Assembly: GCA_001054945.1 (NCBI GenBank)
Contig: JVKJ01000003.1
Span: 124,001 to 188,000 of the forward strand
Length of the DNA stretch: 64,000 nt
Direction: 5' to 3'
Source of the DNA: Corynebacterium falsenii
GTDB taxonomy: Bacteria; Actinomycetota; Actinomycetes; Mycobacteriales; Mycobacteriaceae
This document shows, piece by piece, positions 16,852 through 24,757 of the stretch. Numbering within the stretch: position 1 is the stretch's first letter; every line of letters begins with the position of its first letter. The position numbers and the translations under genes were made by a program. The notes beneath the pieces are model-generated. The model ran no database searches. It saw only the letters and a list, made by a program, of their open reading frames with translations, and was not told the DNA's origin.

Positions 16852-17237
16852 TTTGATCTCCCTACGTGTGTAGATTACAAGTCTTGTCTGCAAGCGCCTG
16901 ACCCTGCAGGCGATTACGAGGACCACTGTAAGGGGCAGCGGAGCACTCCGCGACCGATACGCCCGGCCGGAGCCTGGCCGGTGCATGGCCGCGAAATTAA
17001 AAGGCCCTGAGCTGCAATCCTGCTAAGAAGGTTGTGCCCTGCATAAATAAGTTCACCGAGCGCACGAAATTTCTGCCAAAAAACTCTCAGAAAAAACTTC
17101 CGCAGAAGCCCTCAAGGTATCCATTGATAACCACTTTTGGGGGTGTTTGAGCAGTGATCGCCACTCCATCCAGGCGCTGTTACCCCTAAACCCCTGGTGG
17201 TGGCGCTGCGCGATCTCCCGTAGCTACAGTCGCAGCT
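16852..17237. other. Divergent intergenic region upstream of the SbnA-like gene
   Basis: 386 bp between the 32-residue peptide gene and the biosynthetic cluster. AT-rich around 17035-17140. No convincing DtxR or Zur site is seen, although the cluster's relatives are often metal-regulated. Confidence 0.4.
17225..17230 (+). promoter_or_regulatory. Possible -10 element for a leaderless SbnA-like transcript
   Basis: TACAGT fits TANNNT and ends 7 bp before the ATG at 17238, which has no Shine-Dalgarno sequence. This spacing suits a leaderless mRNA; no -35 is obvious. Confidence 0.3.
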
Positions 17238-18329
17238 ATGACAAGCTCCTGTTCCGCACCTCCAGCAGTGCACGCCTCGCTCATGGGAGCTATTGGCAAC
17301 ACTCCGCTAGTCCGAATGGACCGCTTCGCAGCAGAGTTGCGGGGTGGGCAGCGGGCGAAGCTGAAGGGCGAATCCCGGGAGGACATGCGCGATATTGCGA
17401 CCGACGGCCCCCAAGTCTGGGCGAAACTCGAGCAATTCAACCCCGGTGGCAGCGCCAAGGACCGCACGGCCTGGGCGATGATCGAGAAAGCGAAGGCCCA
17501 CGGGGACATCGCGGACGGCGCCACTCTGGTCGAGTCGAGCTCTGGAAATCTGGGGATGGCTCTATCCCGCTTGGCCATCATCAATGGCTGGGATTTCCAC
17601 TGCGTGGTCGACCCCCGGGTCAACGCGGCCACGGTCGCCACTATGAAGGCTTTCGGCGCCCGGGTGCACATGCTCGAGCACCCAGACCCGGAGACGGGTG
17701 ACTGGCTGATCGCCCGCCGCACGAAGGTCCGCGAACTCGTCGAGGAGATCCCTGGCGCCATCACCCTGGATCAGTACTCGAACACCGCCGCCCACGACGC
17801 GCACGATCACGGCACCATGACTGAGATCGTGGATCAGCTGGGCACACCGCCGGATTACCTCTTCGTGGCGGTCAGCACGACTGGAACCATCGGTGGGTGC
17901 ATGCGCCACCTCCGCCGCATCGGGGCTGCCACGCAGGTCATCGCTGTGGACGCGGAGGGTTCCGTCCTCTTCGAGGGAAAGCGTGGAGAACGTCACCTCC
18001 CTGGCTATGGTGCCGGTGTGTTGCCCGCGTTGGCCGAAGGACTAGAACCGGACAGGGTGATGCGCATTCCCGATGCCGAAGCGGTGGTCGGGGCGCGCAT
18101 TCTCGCACGCCAGGAGGGTCTGATGCCCGGCGCCTCCGGAGGGGCCGTGGCCTCCGCCGTTCGCGCGCTGGCACCGGACATGCCGGGTGGGTCCACGGTT
18201 GCGATGATTATTCACGACGCCGGGCTGGCCTATACCTCGTCGATCTACAACGACACCTGGGTGGAGAAGAATCTGGGATTGTCAGCCGATCAGCTGGAAG
18301 CGCGGGTGCAGCAAGCATGCGCTTGGTAG
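17238..18329 (+). CDS. Cysteine-synthase-fold PLP enzyme, SbnA-like
   Basis: 363 residues of the fold II PLP family. GNTPLVRM opens the domain, the Schiff-base Lys lies in GGSAKDR (near residue 75), ESSSGNLG replaces the TSGNTG substrate loop, VSTTGTIGG and PGASGG bind PLP. SSGNLG-type loops are seen in SbnA-like enzymes, which condense O-phosphoserine with glutamate en route to 2,3-diaminopropionate, and in the rhizobial Y4xP protein; ordinary CysK remains possible. The gene overlaps the FAD/NAD(P) gene by 13 bp and heads a three-gene cluster with a Y4yA-type decarboxylase, favouring specialised metabolism over cysteine synthesis. Confidence 0.85.
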   Translation: MTSSCSAPPAVHASLMGAIGNTPLVRMDRFAAELRGGQRAKLKGESREDMRDIATDGPQVWAKLEQFNPGGSAKDRTAWAMIEKAKAHGDIADGATLVESSSGNLGMALSRLAIINGWDFHCVVDPRVNAATVATMKAFGARVHMLEHPDPETGDWLIARRTKVRELVEEIPGAITLDQYSNTAAHDAHDHGTMTEIVDQLGTPPDYLFVAVSTTGTIGGCMRHLRRIGAATQVIAVDAEGSVLFEGKRGERHLPGYGAGVLPALAEGLEPDRVMRIPDAEAVVGARILARQEGLMPGASGGAVASAVRALAPDMPGGSTVAMIIHDAGLAYTSSIYNDTWVEKNLGLSADQLEARVQQACAW

Positions 18330-19960
18330 GGGAGCGGCCCAGCAGCCTCGGCCCCGTCAAGGTGGCCATCGTTGGCGGAGGGCCCCGCGGGCTCTGGGCG
18401 GCGGAAGAACTGGTCGCACGGTGGCGTCATACTCCGCAGAGGACACTGACCGTGCGTGTCTTCGATCCGTGTCACCCGGGAGCGGGGCAGGTGTATCGCA
18501 CTGACCAGCCGGGGTGCTGGCGCCTCAATGTGCGCTCTTCCGCCGTGCGGACGCACATGGGCACGCTGGATTCGTGGCGAGAGGACAACGCCGCCGAATT
18601 GGCCGACTTCTGCCCAGAACATCAGGTCGGCGATGGCTTCCCTCCGCGCAAGGTCGTGGGGCTGTTTCTGGAGCGTTCCTGGAATCACCTGGTGGAGGCG
18701 CTTCCGGAGGCGTGCCGAGTGGAGCATGTCCCGCGTGCCGTCAACGCTGCCGAGGTCCGCGAGGACTTGTTGCGAAATTATGACCACGTGTTGCTCGCCA
18801 CCGGGCATGCCTCTGATTGGCCCGGCGCGCTCAGCCATCAGCCACCGAGCTCGAGGGATGGCCGAGAATCGAGGGCTGTCCGGGCGACGTCAACTGCCGT
18901 GCCCGTGTATGGAACGGACGGCGCGCTCCGATATGGCTGCGAAGAGAATGTGCGCGGTATCGCGCCGGGAAGTCGCATCGTCGTGCGGGGCGCGGCCCTA
19001 ACGTTCATTGACCTGATCATGTGGCTACGCGCCCATCCCATTGACGGGGTGACCGTAGAACCCTACAGCCGCAGCGGGCGCTTCATGGAGGTCAAGCCAG
19101 ATCCGTCCGGTGCGCTCAGCAATCTCGACTCGGCTGACGTGGGCCGGGCTGCCGAGGCCATCGAGGCCGCACGCAGCACCGAGGACATTGAAGCCGCCAT
19201 TGCTCTGGCGGCCGCTGGTTTGCTCGCCGCCGCTGGCGGGAAGGCTAGCGAGGTAGCCATCTCGGACGTGCTCGCCGGGCACGATAGCTCGGGCGACCCG
19301 GTCGCGGACCTGCGTGCCTCTCTCCACGTGGCGGAGGGGGCGGCCGAGCCCTCCGCCGCATGGGCCGTGGGTGAGGCCTTCCGTCGGGTGTACTCCGCGC
19401 TGGTCACGCGACTTTCTTATGGTGGCCGCTCCCACCTGCTGGACCCCGAGCGCTGGGACGCGTTGGCCCACCGGATGGAAAGGGTGGCTTTCGGGCCACC
19501 TGCCGTGACCGCCCGCGCTGTGCTGGACGGGATCGATTCGGGTCTTATCGACCCGACCGCCATGCGTCGGTCTCTCAAGGGGGCCAATGGGCTGAATAGC
19601 GGCGAGGACGCGAGGCGTGACAGTGCGGCGAACGAACACAGCGACTCGGAGGCAGGTGAAGATTCGCCGGCGGGCACAACTGTGATCCTCGCCGATGCCG
19701 TCATCCCGCCCCCGGGGATCGTTCCCGGGACGGTGACGGCGGAGCTGGTAGACAGTGGCGTCCTCAAGAGGGATCCCTCCACCAACGCGGTCCTGTCCGG
19801 CGAGGATGCCACCGTTCCCACGTGCGGGCCTGCGACCCTGGCCGTGGTTGGGCGCGATGTGGAGGGCACTGTGCTGGGGCTGGATACCCTCAGCCGCGAC
19901 ATGCATCGCGAAATCCCGCGGTGGGCGGACATGATTGCCAGCCGGGCCGGGGTGCGGTGA
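18317..19960 (+). CDS. FAD/NAD(P)-binding protein (NAD_binding_9 type)
   Basis: 547 residues. VAIVGGGPRGLWAAEEL near residue 20 is a dinucleotide-binding loop, and DHVLLATGHA near 160 is the second typical motif of the PF13454-like family. Start ATG 18317 overlaps the SbnA-like gene by 13 bp; the ribosome-binding site is weak and translational coupling is likely. The region around residues 430-455 is a Glu/Asp/Ser-rich insertion (GEDARRDSAANEHSD). The C-terminus carries a conserved ADAVIPPPGI segment. The reaction is not known; the neighbours suggest oxidation or reduction of a diamino-acid-derived intermediate. Confidence 0.8.
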   Translation: MRLVGERPSSLGPVKVAIVGGGPRGLWAAEELVARWRHTPQRTLTVRVFDPCHPGAGQVYRTDQPGCWRLNVRSSAVRTHMGTLDSWREDNAAELADFCPEHQVGDGFPPRKVVGLFLERSWNHLVEALPEACRVEHVPRAVNAAEVREDLLRNYDHVLLATGHASDWPGALSHQPPSSRDGRESRAVRATSTAVPVYGTDGALRYGCEENVRGIAPGSRIVVRGAALTFIDLIMWLRAHPIDGVTVEPYSRSGRFMEVKPDPSGALSNLDSADVGRAAEAIEAARSTEDIEAAIALAAAGLLAAAGGKASEVAISDVLAGHDSSGDPVADLRASLHVAEGAAEPSAAWAVGEAFRRVYSALVTRLSYGGRSHLLDPERWDALAHRMERVAFGPPAVTARAVLDGIDSGLIDPTAMRRSLKGANGLNSGEDARRDSAANEHSDSEAGEDSPAGTTVILADAVIPPPGIVPGTVTAELVDSGVLKRDPSTNAVLSGEDATVPTCGPATLAVVGRDVEGTVLGLDTLSRDMHREIPRWADMIASRAGVR

Positions 19961-20048
19961 CCAGCCGAGACGTCACGCGACGACCGTTATCTACCTCGCA
20001 TTTCATATCGAGAGACATAGAACTGGATTGAGTCACGGAGGAGCCACA

Positions 20049-21818
20049 ATGAAACGCCGAATGCACGCCAACTACCCGCTGACCGCTCGCCTGGAGCCGT
20101 GGATGGAAGAGCTGGTGACCAACGCGAAAACCTGTCGCGCGCTGGTCCGGGATCATGGGTCGCCGGTGAATGTGCTGGAGCCCGCCGTCCTCCCGCGCAA
20201 CGCCGCCGAATTGGTCGCCGCCGGGGACGATGCGGGGGTCGAGGTGCGCGTTTTTTATGCACGGAAGGCGAACAAGGCGCTCGGGTTTGTGGACGCCGCA
20301 TTAGGCGCCGGGCACGGTGTGGACGTCGCGAGCTACCGGGAGTTGGTGCAGGTTCTGGGACGTGGGGCGGATCCGCGGGATGTGATTGTGAGCGCGGCTG
20401 TGAAGTCGGACGAGCTGTTGCGGGAGGCCGTGGGGGCCGGGGTAACGATTTCTGTGGACACGGTGGGGGAGCTGGCGCGGATTCGTCGGGTGGCTAAGGC
20501 GCGCGGTGCGGCTGGTGAGGTCACTGAGGGGGGCGAGGTCGGTAAGGGTGACGAGGTCGCTGGTGGTGGGGAAGTTGCTGGTGGCGGGGTGGCGCGGGTG
20601 GCGCCGCGGATTGCGCCCGACCCGGACAAGTTGCCGGCGACGCGGTTTGGCGAGCGGCCTGGGGTGTGGGTGGATGCGCTTGCCGGGGAAGCGGGACATG
20701 ATGGGCTGGACGTCGTCGGCGTGCACCTTCACCTGCATGGATACTCTGAGGCTGATCGTCGCATCGGGCTGGCCGATGCGGTGGGGCTGATCGACAACCT
20801 GCGGGATGCTGGCCACAATCCCTCGTTCGTGGACCTCGGCGGCGGGGTGCCGATGAGCTATCTGGATGACGCTCGGGAGTGGGCCGATTTCCGGAGGGCA
20901 CTGGAGCGGCAGCGTGAGAGTAGTGAGCTGCGACAGCGTGAGGGGGCCGACCTGCAGCAGCGTGAGGGGAGCGACCTGCAGCATGTCAACGGTGGCGGCA
21001 TGCAGCACACGGGCGACAAGGCCTTCACCTGGAAGCGAGATCCGTTGGTAAATACTTATCCTTTCCACCAATCACCAGTGCGGGGCGAGTGGCTGACGCA
21101 ATTGCTGAGCAGGGAACTGCCGGACTACGGCATCACGGCGGAGGTGCTGCGGGACAAGGGCATCGCACTTCACATGGAACCGGGGCGCAGCATCCTCGAC
21201 GGGGGAGGAGTGATCCTGGCGGAAGTGGCCTTTGTAAAGGAACGCAGTGATGGTCTGCCGCTGGTGGGACTGGCAATGAACCGCACGCAATGCCGTACGA
21301 CGTCGGACGACATCTTGCTGGATCCGATCCTCGTTCCGGCTGGTGATCTCAACACCGGCGGTACGCCTGAGGAACCCGGATCGGACGATTCCCTCAGCCG
21401 GATCAATGCCGGACTGGAAGCGTTCCTCGTGGGGGCCTACTGCATCGAGGATGAGGTCATCATCAGGCGCCGGATGGTTTTCCCCGACGGCGTGGTGCCG
21501 GGGGATATCGTCGCGATCCCCAACACGGCGGGCTACTTCATGCACATTTTGGAAAGTGCATCTCATCAGATTCCGTTGGCGCGGAACTTGGTGCGGGTCG
21601 CTCGTGAAGGAAGAGAAGAGCCATCCCCGCAGGTCGCACAGGCTGGTGTCGGTGATGAGGTAGAGGGTGGCGTCCCCAAGAACGAGGGCGCCCCGAGCTC
21701 CGGGGTCGGTGACCTTGACCGGGTAGGGGGTGGTGCCTCCGATAGAGGGACCAGAGAGTTCAAAGGCACCCTGGAGTTTGCTGTCGATGACATTGAGCGG
21801 TGGTCACCACTACATTAA
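20049..21818 (+). CDS. Y4yA-type PLP-dependent decarboxylase (fold III)
   Basis: 589 residues resembling diaminopimelate/ornithine decarboxylases: YARKAN with the PLP Lys (near residue 72), GVHLHLHGY, VDLGGGVP, HMEPGRS, and CIEDEV with NTAGYF at the substrate end. ATG 20049 has GGAGGAG upstream. Two low-complexity inserts interrupt the barrel: GGEV/DEVAGGG repeats near residues 160-185 and RQREG-ADLQ tandem repeats near 285-320; a third Gly/Asp/Glu-rich stretch precedes the C-terminus. Y4yA-family enzymes accompany cysteine-synthase homologues in rhizobia, and SbnH has a similar role in staphyloferrin B synthesis. The product here is unknown. Confidence 0.85.
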   Translation: MKRRMHANYPLTARLEPWMEELVTNAKTCRALVRDHGSPVNVLEPAVLPRNAAELVAAGDDAGVEVRVFYARKANKALGFVDAALGAGHGVDVASYRELVQVLGRGADPRDVIVSAAVKSDELLREAVGAGVTISVDTVGELARIRRVAKARGAAGEVTEGGEVGKGDEVAGGGEVAGGGVARVAPRIAPDPDKLPATRFGERPGVWVDALAGEAGHDGLDVVGVHLHLHGYSEADRRIGLADAVGLIDNLRDAGHNPSFVDLGGGVPMSYLDDAREWADFRRALERQRESSELRQREGADLQQREGSDLQHVNGGGMQHTGDKAFTWKRDPLVNTYPFHQSPVRGEWLTQLLSRELPDYGITAEVLRDKGIALHMEPGRSILDGGGVILAEVAFVKERSDGLPLVGLAMNRTQCRTTSDDILLDPILVPAGDLNTGGTPEEPGSDDSLSRINAGLEAFLVGAYCIEDEVIIRRRMVFPDGVVPGDIVAIPNTAGYFMHILESASHQIPLARNLVRVAREGREEPSPQVAQAGVGDEVEGGVPKNEGAPSSGVGDLDRVGGGASDRGTREFKGTLEFAVDDIERWSPLH

Positions 21819-21912
21819 TCCCCTCCTTCGTGGGTACCATCGTGGTCTGCACGCAATTCAAGCCCCTAGCGCGCGGTCACAGACCGGCGTGGACGAGGCG
21901 CGAAAGGAAACG

Positions 21913-22653
21913 ATGAACTACCCGCAGAACAATGGTCGACGCGGCGAGTGGTCGGATGACCTGGCCAACGACCAGACTCAGCAGCTGAACCTGAACTCGT
22001 CGCGCGGTGGCAATGGTCGCTACGACGAATACGCGGATGGCTACGGATCCAGCAACGATGGTTATGCTCCCGAGACCGTCTACCAGCGCGAATCGCGAGG
22101 TCCCGTGTATCGGGACAATGGTGGCTACCAGGAAGACTACTGGGATTCACGAGGTGACAGCTACGGCCAGCAGCCGGTCGCGCGCGAGCCGCAGAAGCCG
22201 CGGGGGAACGGGCTGTTGGCTGGGAAGTTCGATGGTAAGAAGGTCGCGATCAACCTGGTGATCTTTGGGCTGCTGGCGGCGGCGCTGACATTCGCGGTGG
22301 TGTTCATCGTGGACATGCTGGTGGGGATGATCCCGAACTACGTGGCCGGCGGGGTGCCGACGGCGCTGATGATCGGGGCTGTGGCTGGAGTGGTCGGCGT
22401 GTTGGTCGGCCTTGTCTATATTCCGGTTTCTGGGACCGGGAATGAGAAGTTGTTTGGCGCTGTGATTGTGGCATTGGCGCTGGTCGCGGTGCTGATGTGG
22501 GTGGTGCTCGGCGGCCTGTTGGACGGTGACTGGTCCAAATTGGTGACGCTGACGGGGATCATTTGCACCGCGGTGACTGCTTCTGCCACGCCGACTCGGA
22601 TTGAAGCTGCGAGGGCTAGCGCGCCGAGTGGCACGTACAACCAGTACCGATAG
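21913..22653 (+). CDS. Membrane protein with a disordered Tyr/Gly/Asn-rich N-terminus
   Basis: 246 residues starting MNYPQNNGRRGEW with GAAAGGAAA upstream. The first 95 residues are hydrophilic and rich in Asn, Gly, Tyr, Asp and Arg, without a fold signature. The rest has four hydrophobic helices (about 113-135, 143-165, 178-200, 208-225). I do not recognise the family, although similar Tyr/Asp-rich N-termini occur in other corynebacterial membrane proteins. The stop codon lies inside the first unit of a tandem repeat. It is 94 bp after the decarboxylase gene and could be read through from it. Confidence 0.75.
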   Translation: MNYPQNNGRRGEWSDDLANDQTQQLNLNSSRGGNGRYDEYADGYGSSNDGYAPETVYQRESRGPVYRDNGGYQEDYWDSRGDSYGQQPVAREPQKPRGNGLLAGKFDGKKVAINLVIFGLLAAALTFAVVFIVDMLVGMIPNYVAGGVPTALMIGAVAGVVGVLVGLVYIPVSGTGNEKLFGAVIVALALVAVLMWVVLGGLLDGDWSKLVTLTGIICTAVTASATPTRIEAARASAPSGTYNQYR

Positions 22654-22818
22654 GGCGCTGGTCTGCTGGGGGGAGTGGACCGAGAGGCTATAGGGCGCCG
22701 GCACGCCGTCGGAATGTAGGACCGGGGGCGATAGTGCGCTGGTCTGCCGGGAGGGGGGGATGCAGGACCGGGGGCGCTAGTGCGTCGGCACGGCGGGGGT
22801 GTAGGACCGAGGATGGCG
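22651..22818. repeat. Degenerate tandem repeat, four units of 38-45 bp
   Basis: Units begin at 22651, 22691, 22732 and 22777 with TAGGGCGC or TAGTGCG, continue with TGGTCTGC or CGGCACG, and end in GGACCG-rich G runs (AGGACCGGGGGCG in units 2 and 3). The first TAG is the stop codon of the membrane protein gene. Spacers are not unique and units are adjacent, so this is not a CRISPR array. Confidence 0.75.
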
Positions 22819-23042
22819 CTTGTTTTGGGGGAATGCGCGAACTGTAAAAGCGTTGGCGCGTGATGCCGGGGCAGTTGGCGGAGCGGCTGCTGAAAGGGGA
22901 GCTGCTCGAGGCGGCCAACTCTTCATTACGACCTGAGAGTCGGCCATCCCGGCTGGTTTTTGTGGATTACTGACTATGGGCTGGCTTCCGCAGTCTGAGG
23001 TCGGAAGTTTTAGGTCGAACTTTCCGTGGTTTATGGCCATGC

Positions 23043-23120
23043 TTTCCGCGATCTGACATGGGTGCTGCATTTCGCCTGGTCGCGAGAGCGTAATTGGGCG
23101 TTGATGTCGAATCACGGAAG
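23043..23120. repeat. 78-bp inverted-repeat element, copy 1
   Basis: Left arm TTTCCGCGATCTGACAT (23043-23059) and right arm ATGTCGAATCACGGAAG (23104-23120) around a 44-bp spacer. It shares arm sequence and exact length with three other copies in the window. Confidence 0.8.
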
Positions 23121-23218
23121 GTCGCTTCGTGCTGCCGGCCCGAAATGGCCAGTCTCGCGGCGGGAAGTCAGTTCGAGGACTGTCAAAGCACGGCAGGCGC
23201 CGCATCGCGACCAGCCGG

Positions 23219-23272
23219 CCGCCACCATGATGAAGTGGCTGCCTCCACTAGCTGCCCGCCACCATGATGAAG
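23219..23272. repeat. 17-bp direct repeat, period 37
   Basis: CCGCCACCATGATGAAG occurs at 23219-23235 and again at 23256-23272. Non-coding context. Confidence 0.7.
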
Positions 23273-23349
23273 CAGCCATCTCCGCCAGCCAGGCATCTCG
23301 CGTAGCCGGTTACCGGCACTAGCCGGCCATCTCCATGTATCGGCTGTCT

Positions 23350-24444
23350 TCAATCGGCACTTTTGCGCTGTAATCTGCGCTCTTGCTCCGCCAGAATATC
23401 CTCGATATACCCCTTCAGCCTCTCCGCGTCCTGCAACATCCCATACGTAACCCGCAGCGACGCAAACCCCATCAGCCGCAGCTCCGCCGAAATGGTGGAG
23501 TCCCTGTCTCGCTGACTTCTTTCCAGGTGGTGTTGACCGTCATAGAAAAGTAGCACCTTCAACTCGGGCCAACCGCAGTCTGCCACTGTCAACCACGGCT
23601 CGCGTGACCTGCGACGACCAAGCCTCGGACCCCTGTAGCCACAATCCCCACGACGACGACCACCGCATCCTGTACTCCTGCCACCATTTCCACCACCGCG
23701 CCCGCCGGCACTTCTGCCGCCACCCTCATTTCCACCACGACTTCTGCCGCCACCCTCACTTCCACCACGACTTCTGCCACATCCGCCATCGCCACTTCTG
23801 CCATCACTTCCACCACCAGTCATAACCATCCTCCGCCCCAGAGGTTCGCCCATCCCGCCGTCACGAAACACCGGAACCTGGACACTGACCCCGGGCCGAA
23901 CACTCTCCGCAATCAGCCGCAGCACCGTCTCCGGCGGCGAATCCACCCCTGAGGCCGACAACTGCCACACCCGCCTCAACCGACGCCGTGAAACCCGCCT
24001 CGCCGCTGCCCTTTCCACGCTGCGGAAAGAGAGACACTGGCGCCGCAGGGTGGCGTCCAAAAATTGGACCGCCCGGACCTCCTCCGCTCCTAACCCCGGC
24101 ACCCGGGGGACGGGCCAGCGCGAATCGCCGCGGAAAATCAATGTCAGTACGCGAACGACCGCTGCTTCCGGGGGCACGATCCGGATGCCACCGCTGACCA
24201 GGGCGAACGGGGGCAGGGTTGGGTAACTGACCCGCCGGAACCCGCGCGACGATCGGTGGTAGTTGCCTCCGGTGCAGACGATGTCGATGGGTTCGCGCTC
24301 CGAAAGGAGGGGGACGCCAGCCAGAAACAATGCTGCCCACCCCGTGAAAATGGCGTCTGGCTTGTGGCGGATTGTGCGATTGATGGCCGCGCGCATGAGG
24401 TGCTGCGGGGTAAGCGGGGTGGTGGACTCTAGCTGTGGCTGCAT
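23350..24444 (-). CDS. DUF559-like (Vsr-fold) protein with an Arg/Gly repeat insertion
   Basis: 364 residues starting MQPQLES after GGGGGAAG. The N-terminal part resembles the AbiEi-like winged-helix region common in actinobacterial DUF559 proteins (RTIRHKPDAIFTGWAALFLAGVP). The C-terminus has the core DCGWPELKVLLFYDGQHH (near residues 295-315) and a following Arg/Asp segment, the pattern of very-short-patch-repair-like endonuclease folds. Between them (about 205-285) lies a Gly/Arg/Ser block with GGGRSRGG(S/N)E units coded by 30-bp DNA repeats. Nuclease activity is not established. The gene stands alone among repeat elements. Confidence 0.75.
   Translation of the reverse strand: MQPQLESTTPLTPQHLMRAAINRTIRHKPDAIFTGWAALFLAGVPLLSEREPIDIVCTGGNYHRSSRGFRRVSYPTLPPFALVSGGIRIVPPEAAVVRVLTLIFRGDSRWPVPRVPGLGAEEVRAVQFLDATLRRQCLSFRSVERAAARRVSRRRLRRVWQLSASGVDSPPETVLRLIAESVRPGVSVQVPVFRDGGMGEPLGRRMVMTGGGSDGRSGDGGCGRSRGGSEGGGRSRGGNEGGGRSAGGRGGGNGGRSTGCGGRRRGDCGYRGPRLGRRRSREPWLTVADCGWPELKVLLFYDGQHHLERSQRDRDSTISAELRLMGFASLRVTYGMLQDAERLKGYIEDILAEQERRLQRKSAD
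23715..23800. repeat. 30-bp coding tandem repeat
   Basis: Units of the form CGACTTCTGCCGCCACCCTC followed by A/C-TTTCCACCA repeat almost exactly, with diverged flanking copies. They encode the GGGRSRGG(N/S)E units of the DUF559-like protein on the minus strand. Confidence 0.75.
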
Positions 24445-24757
24445 ACTTCCCCCGTCGTGATGTCGCCGTGCGAGAGGTTTTGGGACTATATATTTACAGT
24501 TCGTTTCGGCGGGGTGAGTGGGGGAGCGACCCACCTGTGGAAAACCAACGCGACGCCCGATATTCGTGTGGATAGTCACACTCGCGGTTTCCGTGATTCG
24601 ACAGGGTGGAGATAAAAGGCCAGCTCGGCGGGGCGGAAATTGGCGGGGATGTCAGATCGCGGAAGGCGTGGGTGGGTGCGGGGAACCCTGACACATTGCC
24701 CGCCCGATGCTAGGGTTCTGCAGCAAAATAATTTGTTTAGGAAACCTTAGGACCGAG
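24445..24757. other. Divergent intergenic region before the ferredoxin reductase gene
   Basis: 313 bp between divergent genes. It carries inverted-repeat element copy 2 (24588-24665) and an AT-rich stretch (24718-24740) suitable for the reductase promoter. No gene. Confidence 0.5.
24588..24665. repeat. 78-bp inverted-repeat element, copy 2
   Basis: Left arm TTTCCGTGATTCGACAG (24588-24604), right arm ATGTCAGATCGCGGAAG (24649-24665), 44-bp spacer. It lies 92 bp upstream of the ferredoxin reductase start. Confidence 0.78.

Larger units (their letters stand above)
22654..23349. other. Gene-free repeat-rich region
   Basis: About 700 bp between convergent genes. It holds the tandem repeat (22651-22818), a 78-bp inverted-repeat element (23043-23120) and a 17-bp direct repeat (23219-23235 and 23256-23272). 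I find no supported gene. Confidence 0.6.

Noticed and set aside
17000-17237. DtxR or Zur site before the SbnA-like cluster
   Set aside because: No convincing 19-bp iron box or zinc box palindrome could be found.
22651-22818. Possible CRISPR-like array
   Set aside because: Units are contiguous and degenerate, with no unique spacers and no cas genes nearby.
22985-23035. Further degenerate copy of the inverted-repeat element
   Set aside because: CTTCCGCAGTCTGA and CGGAAG occur close together, but the geometry does not match the 17-44-17 layout.
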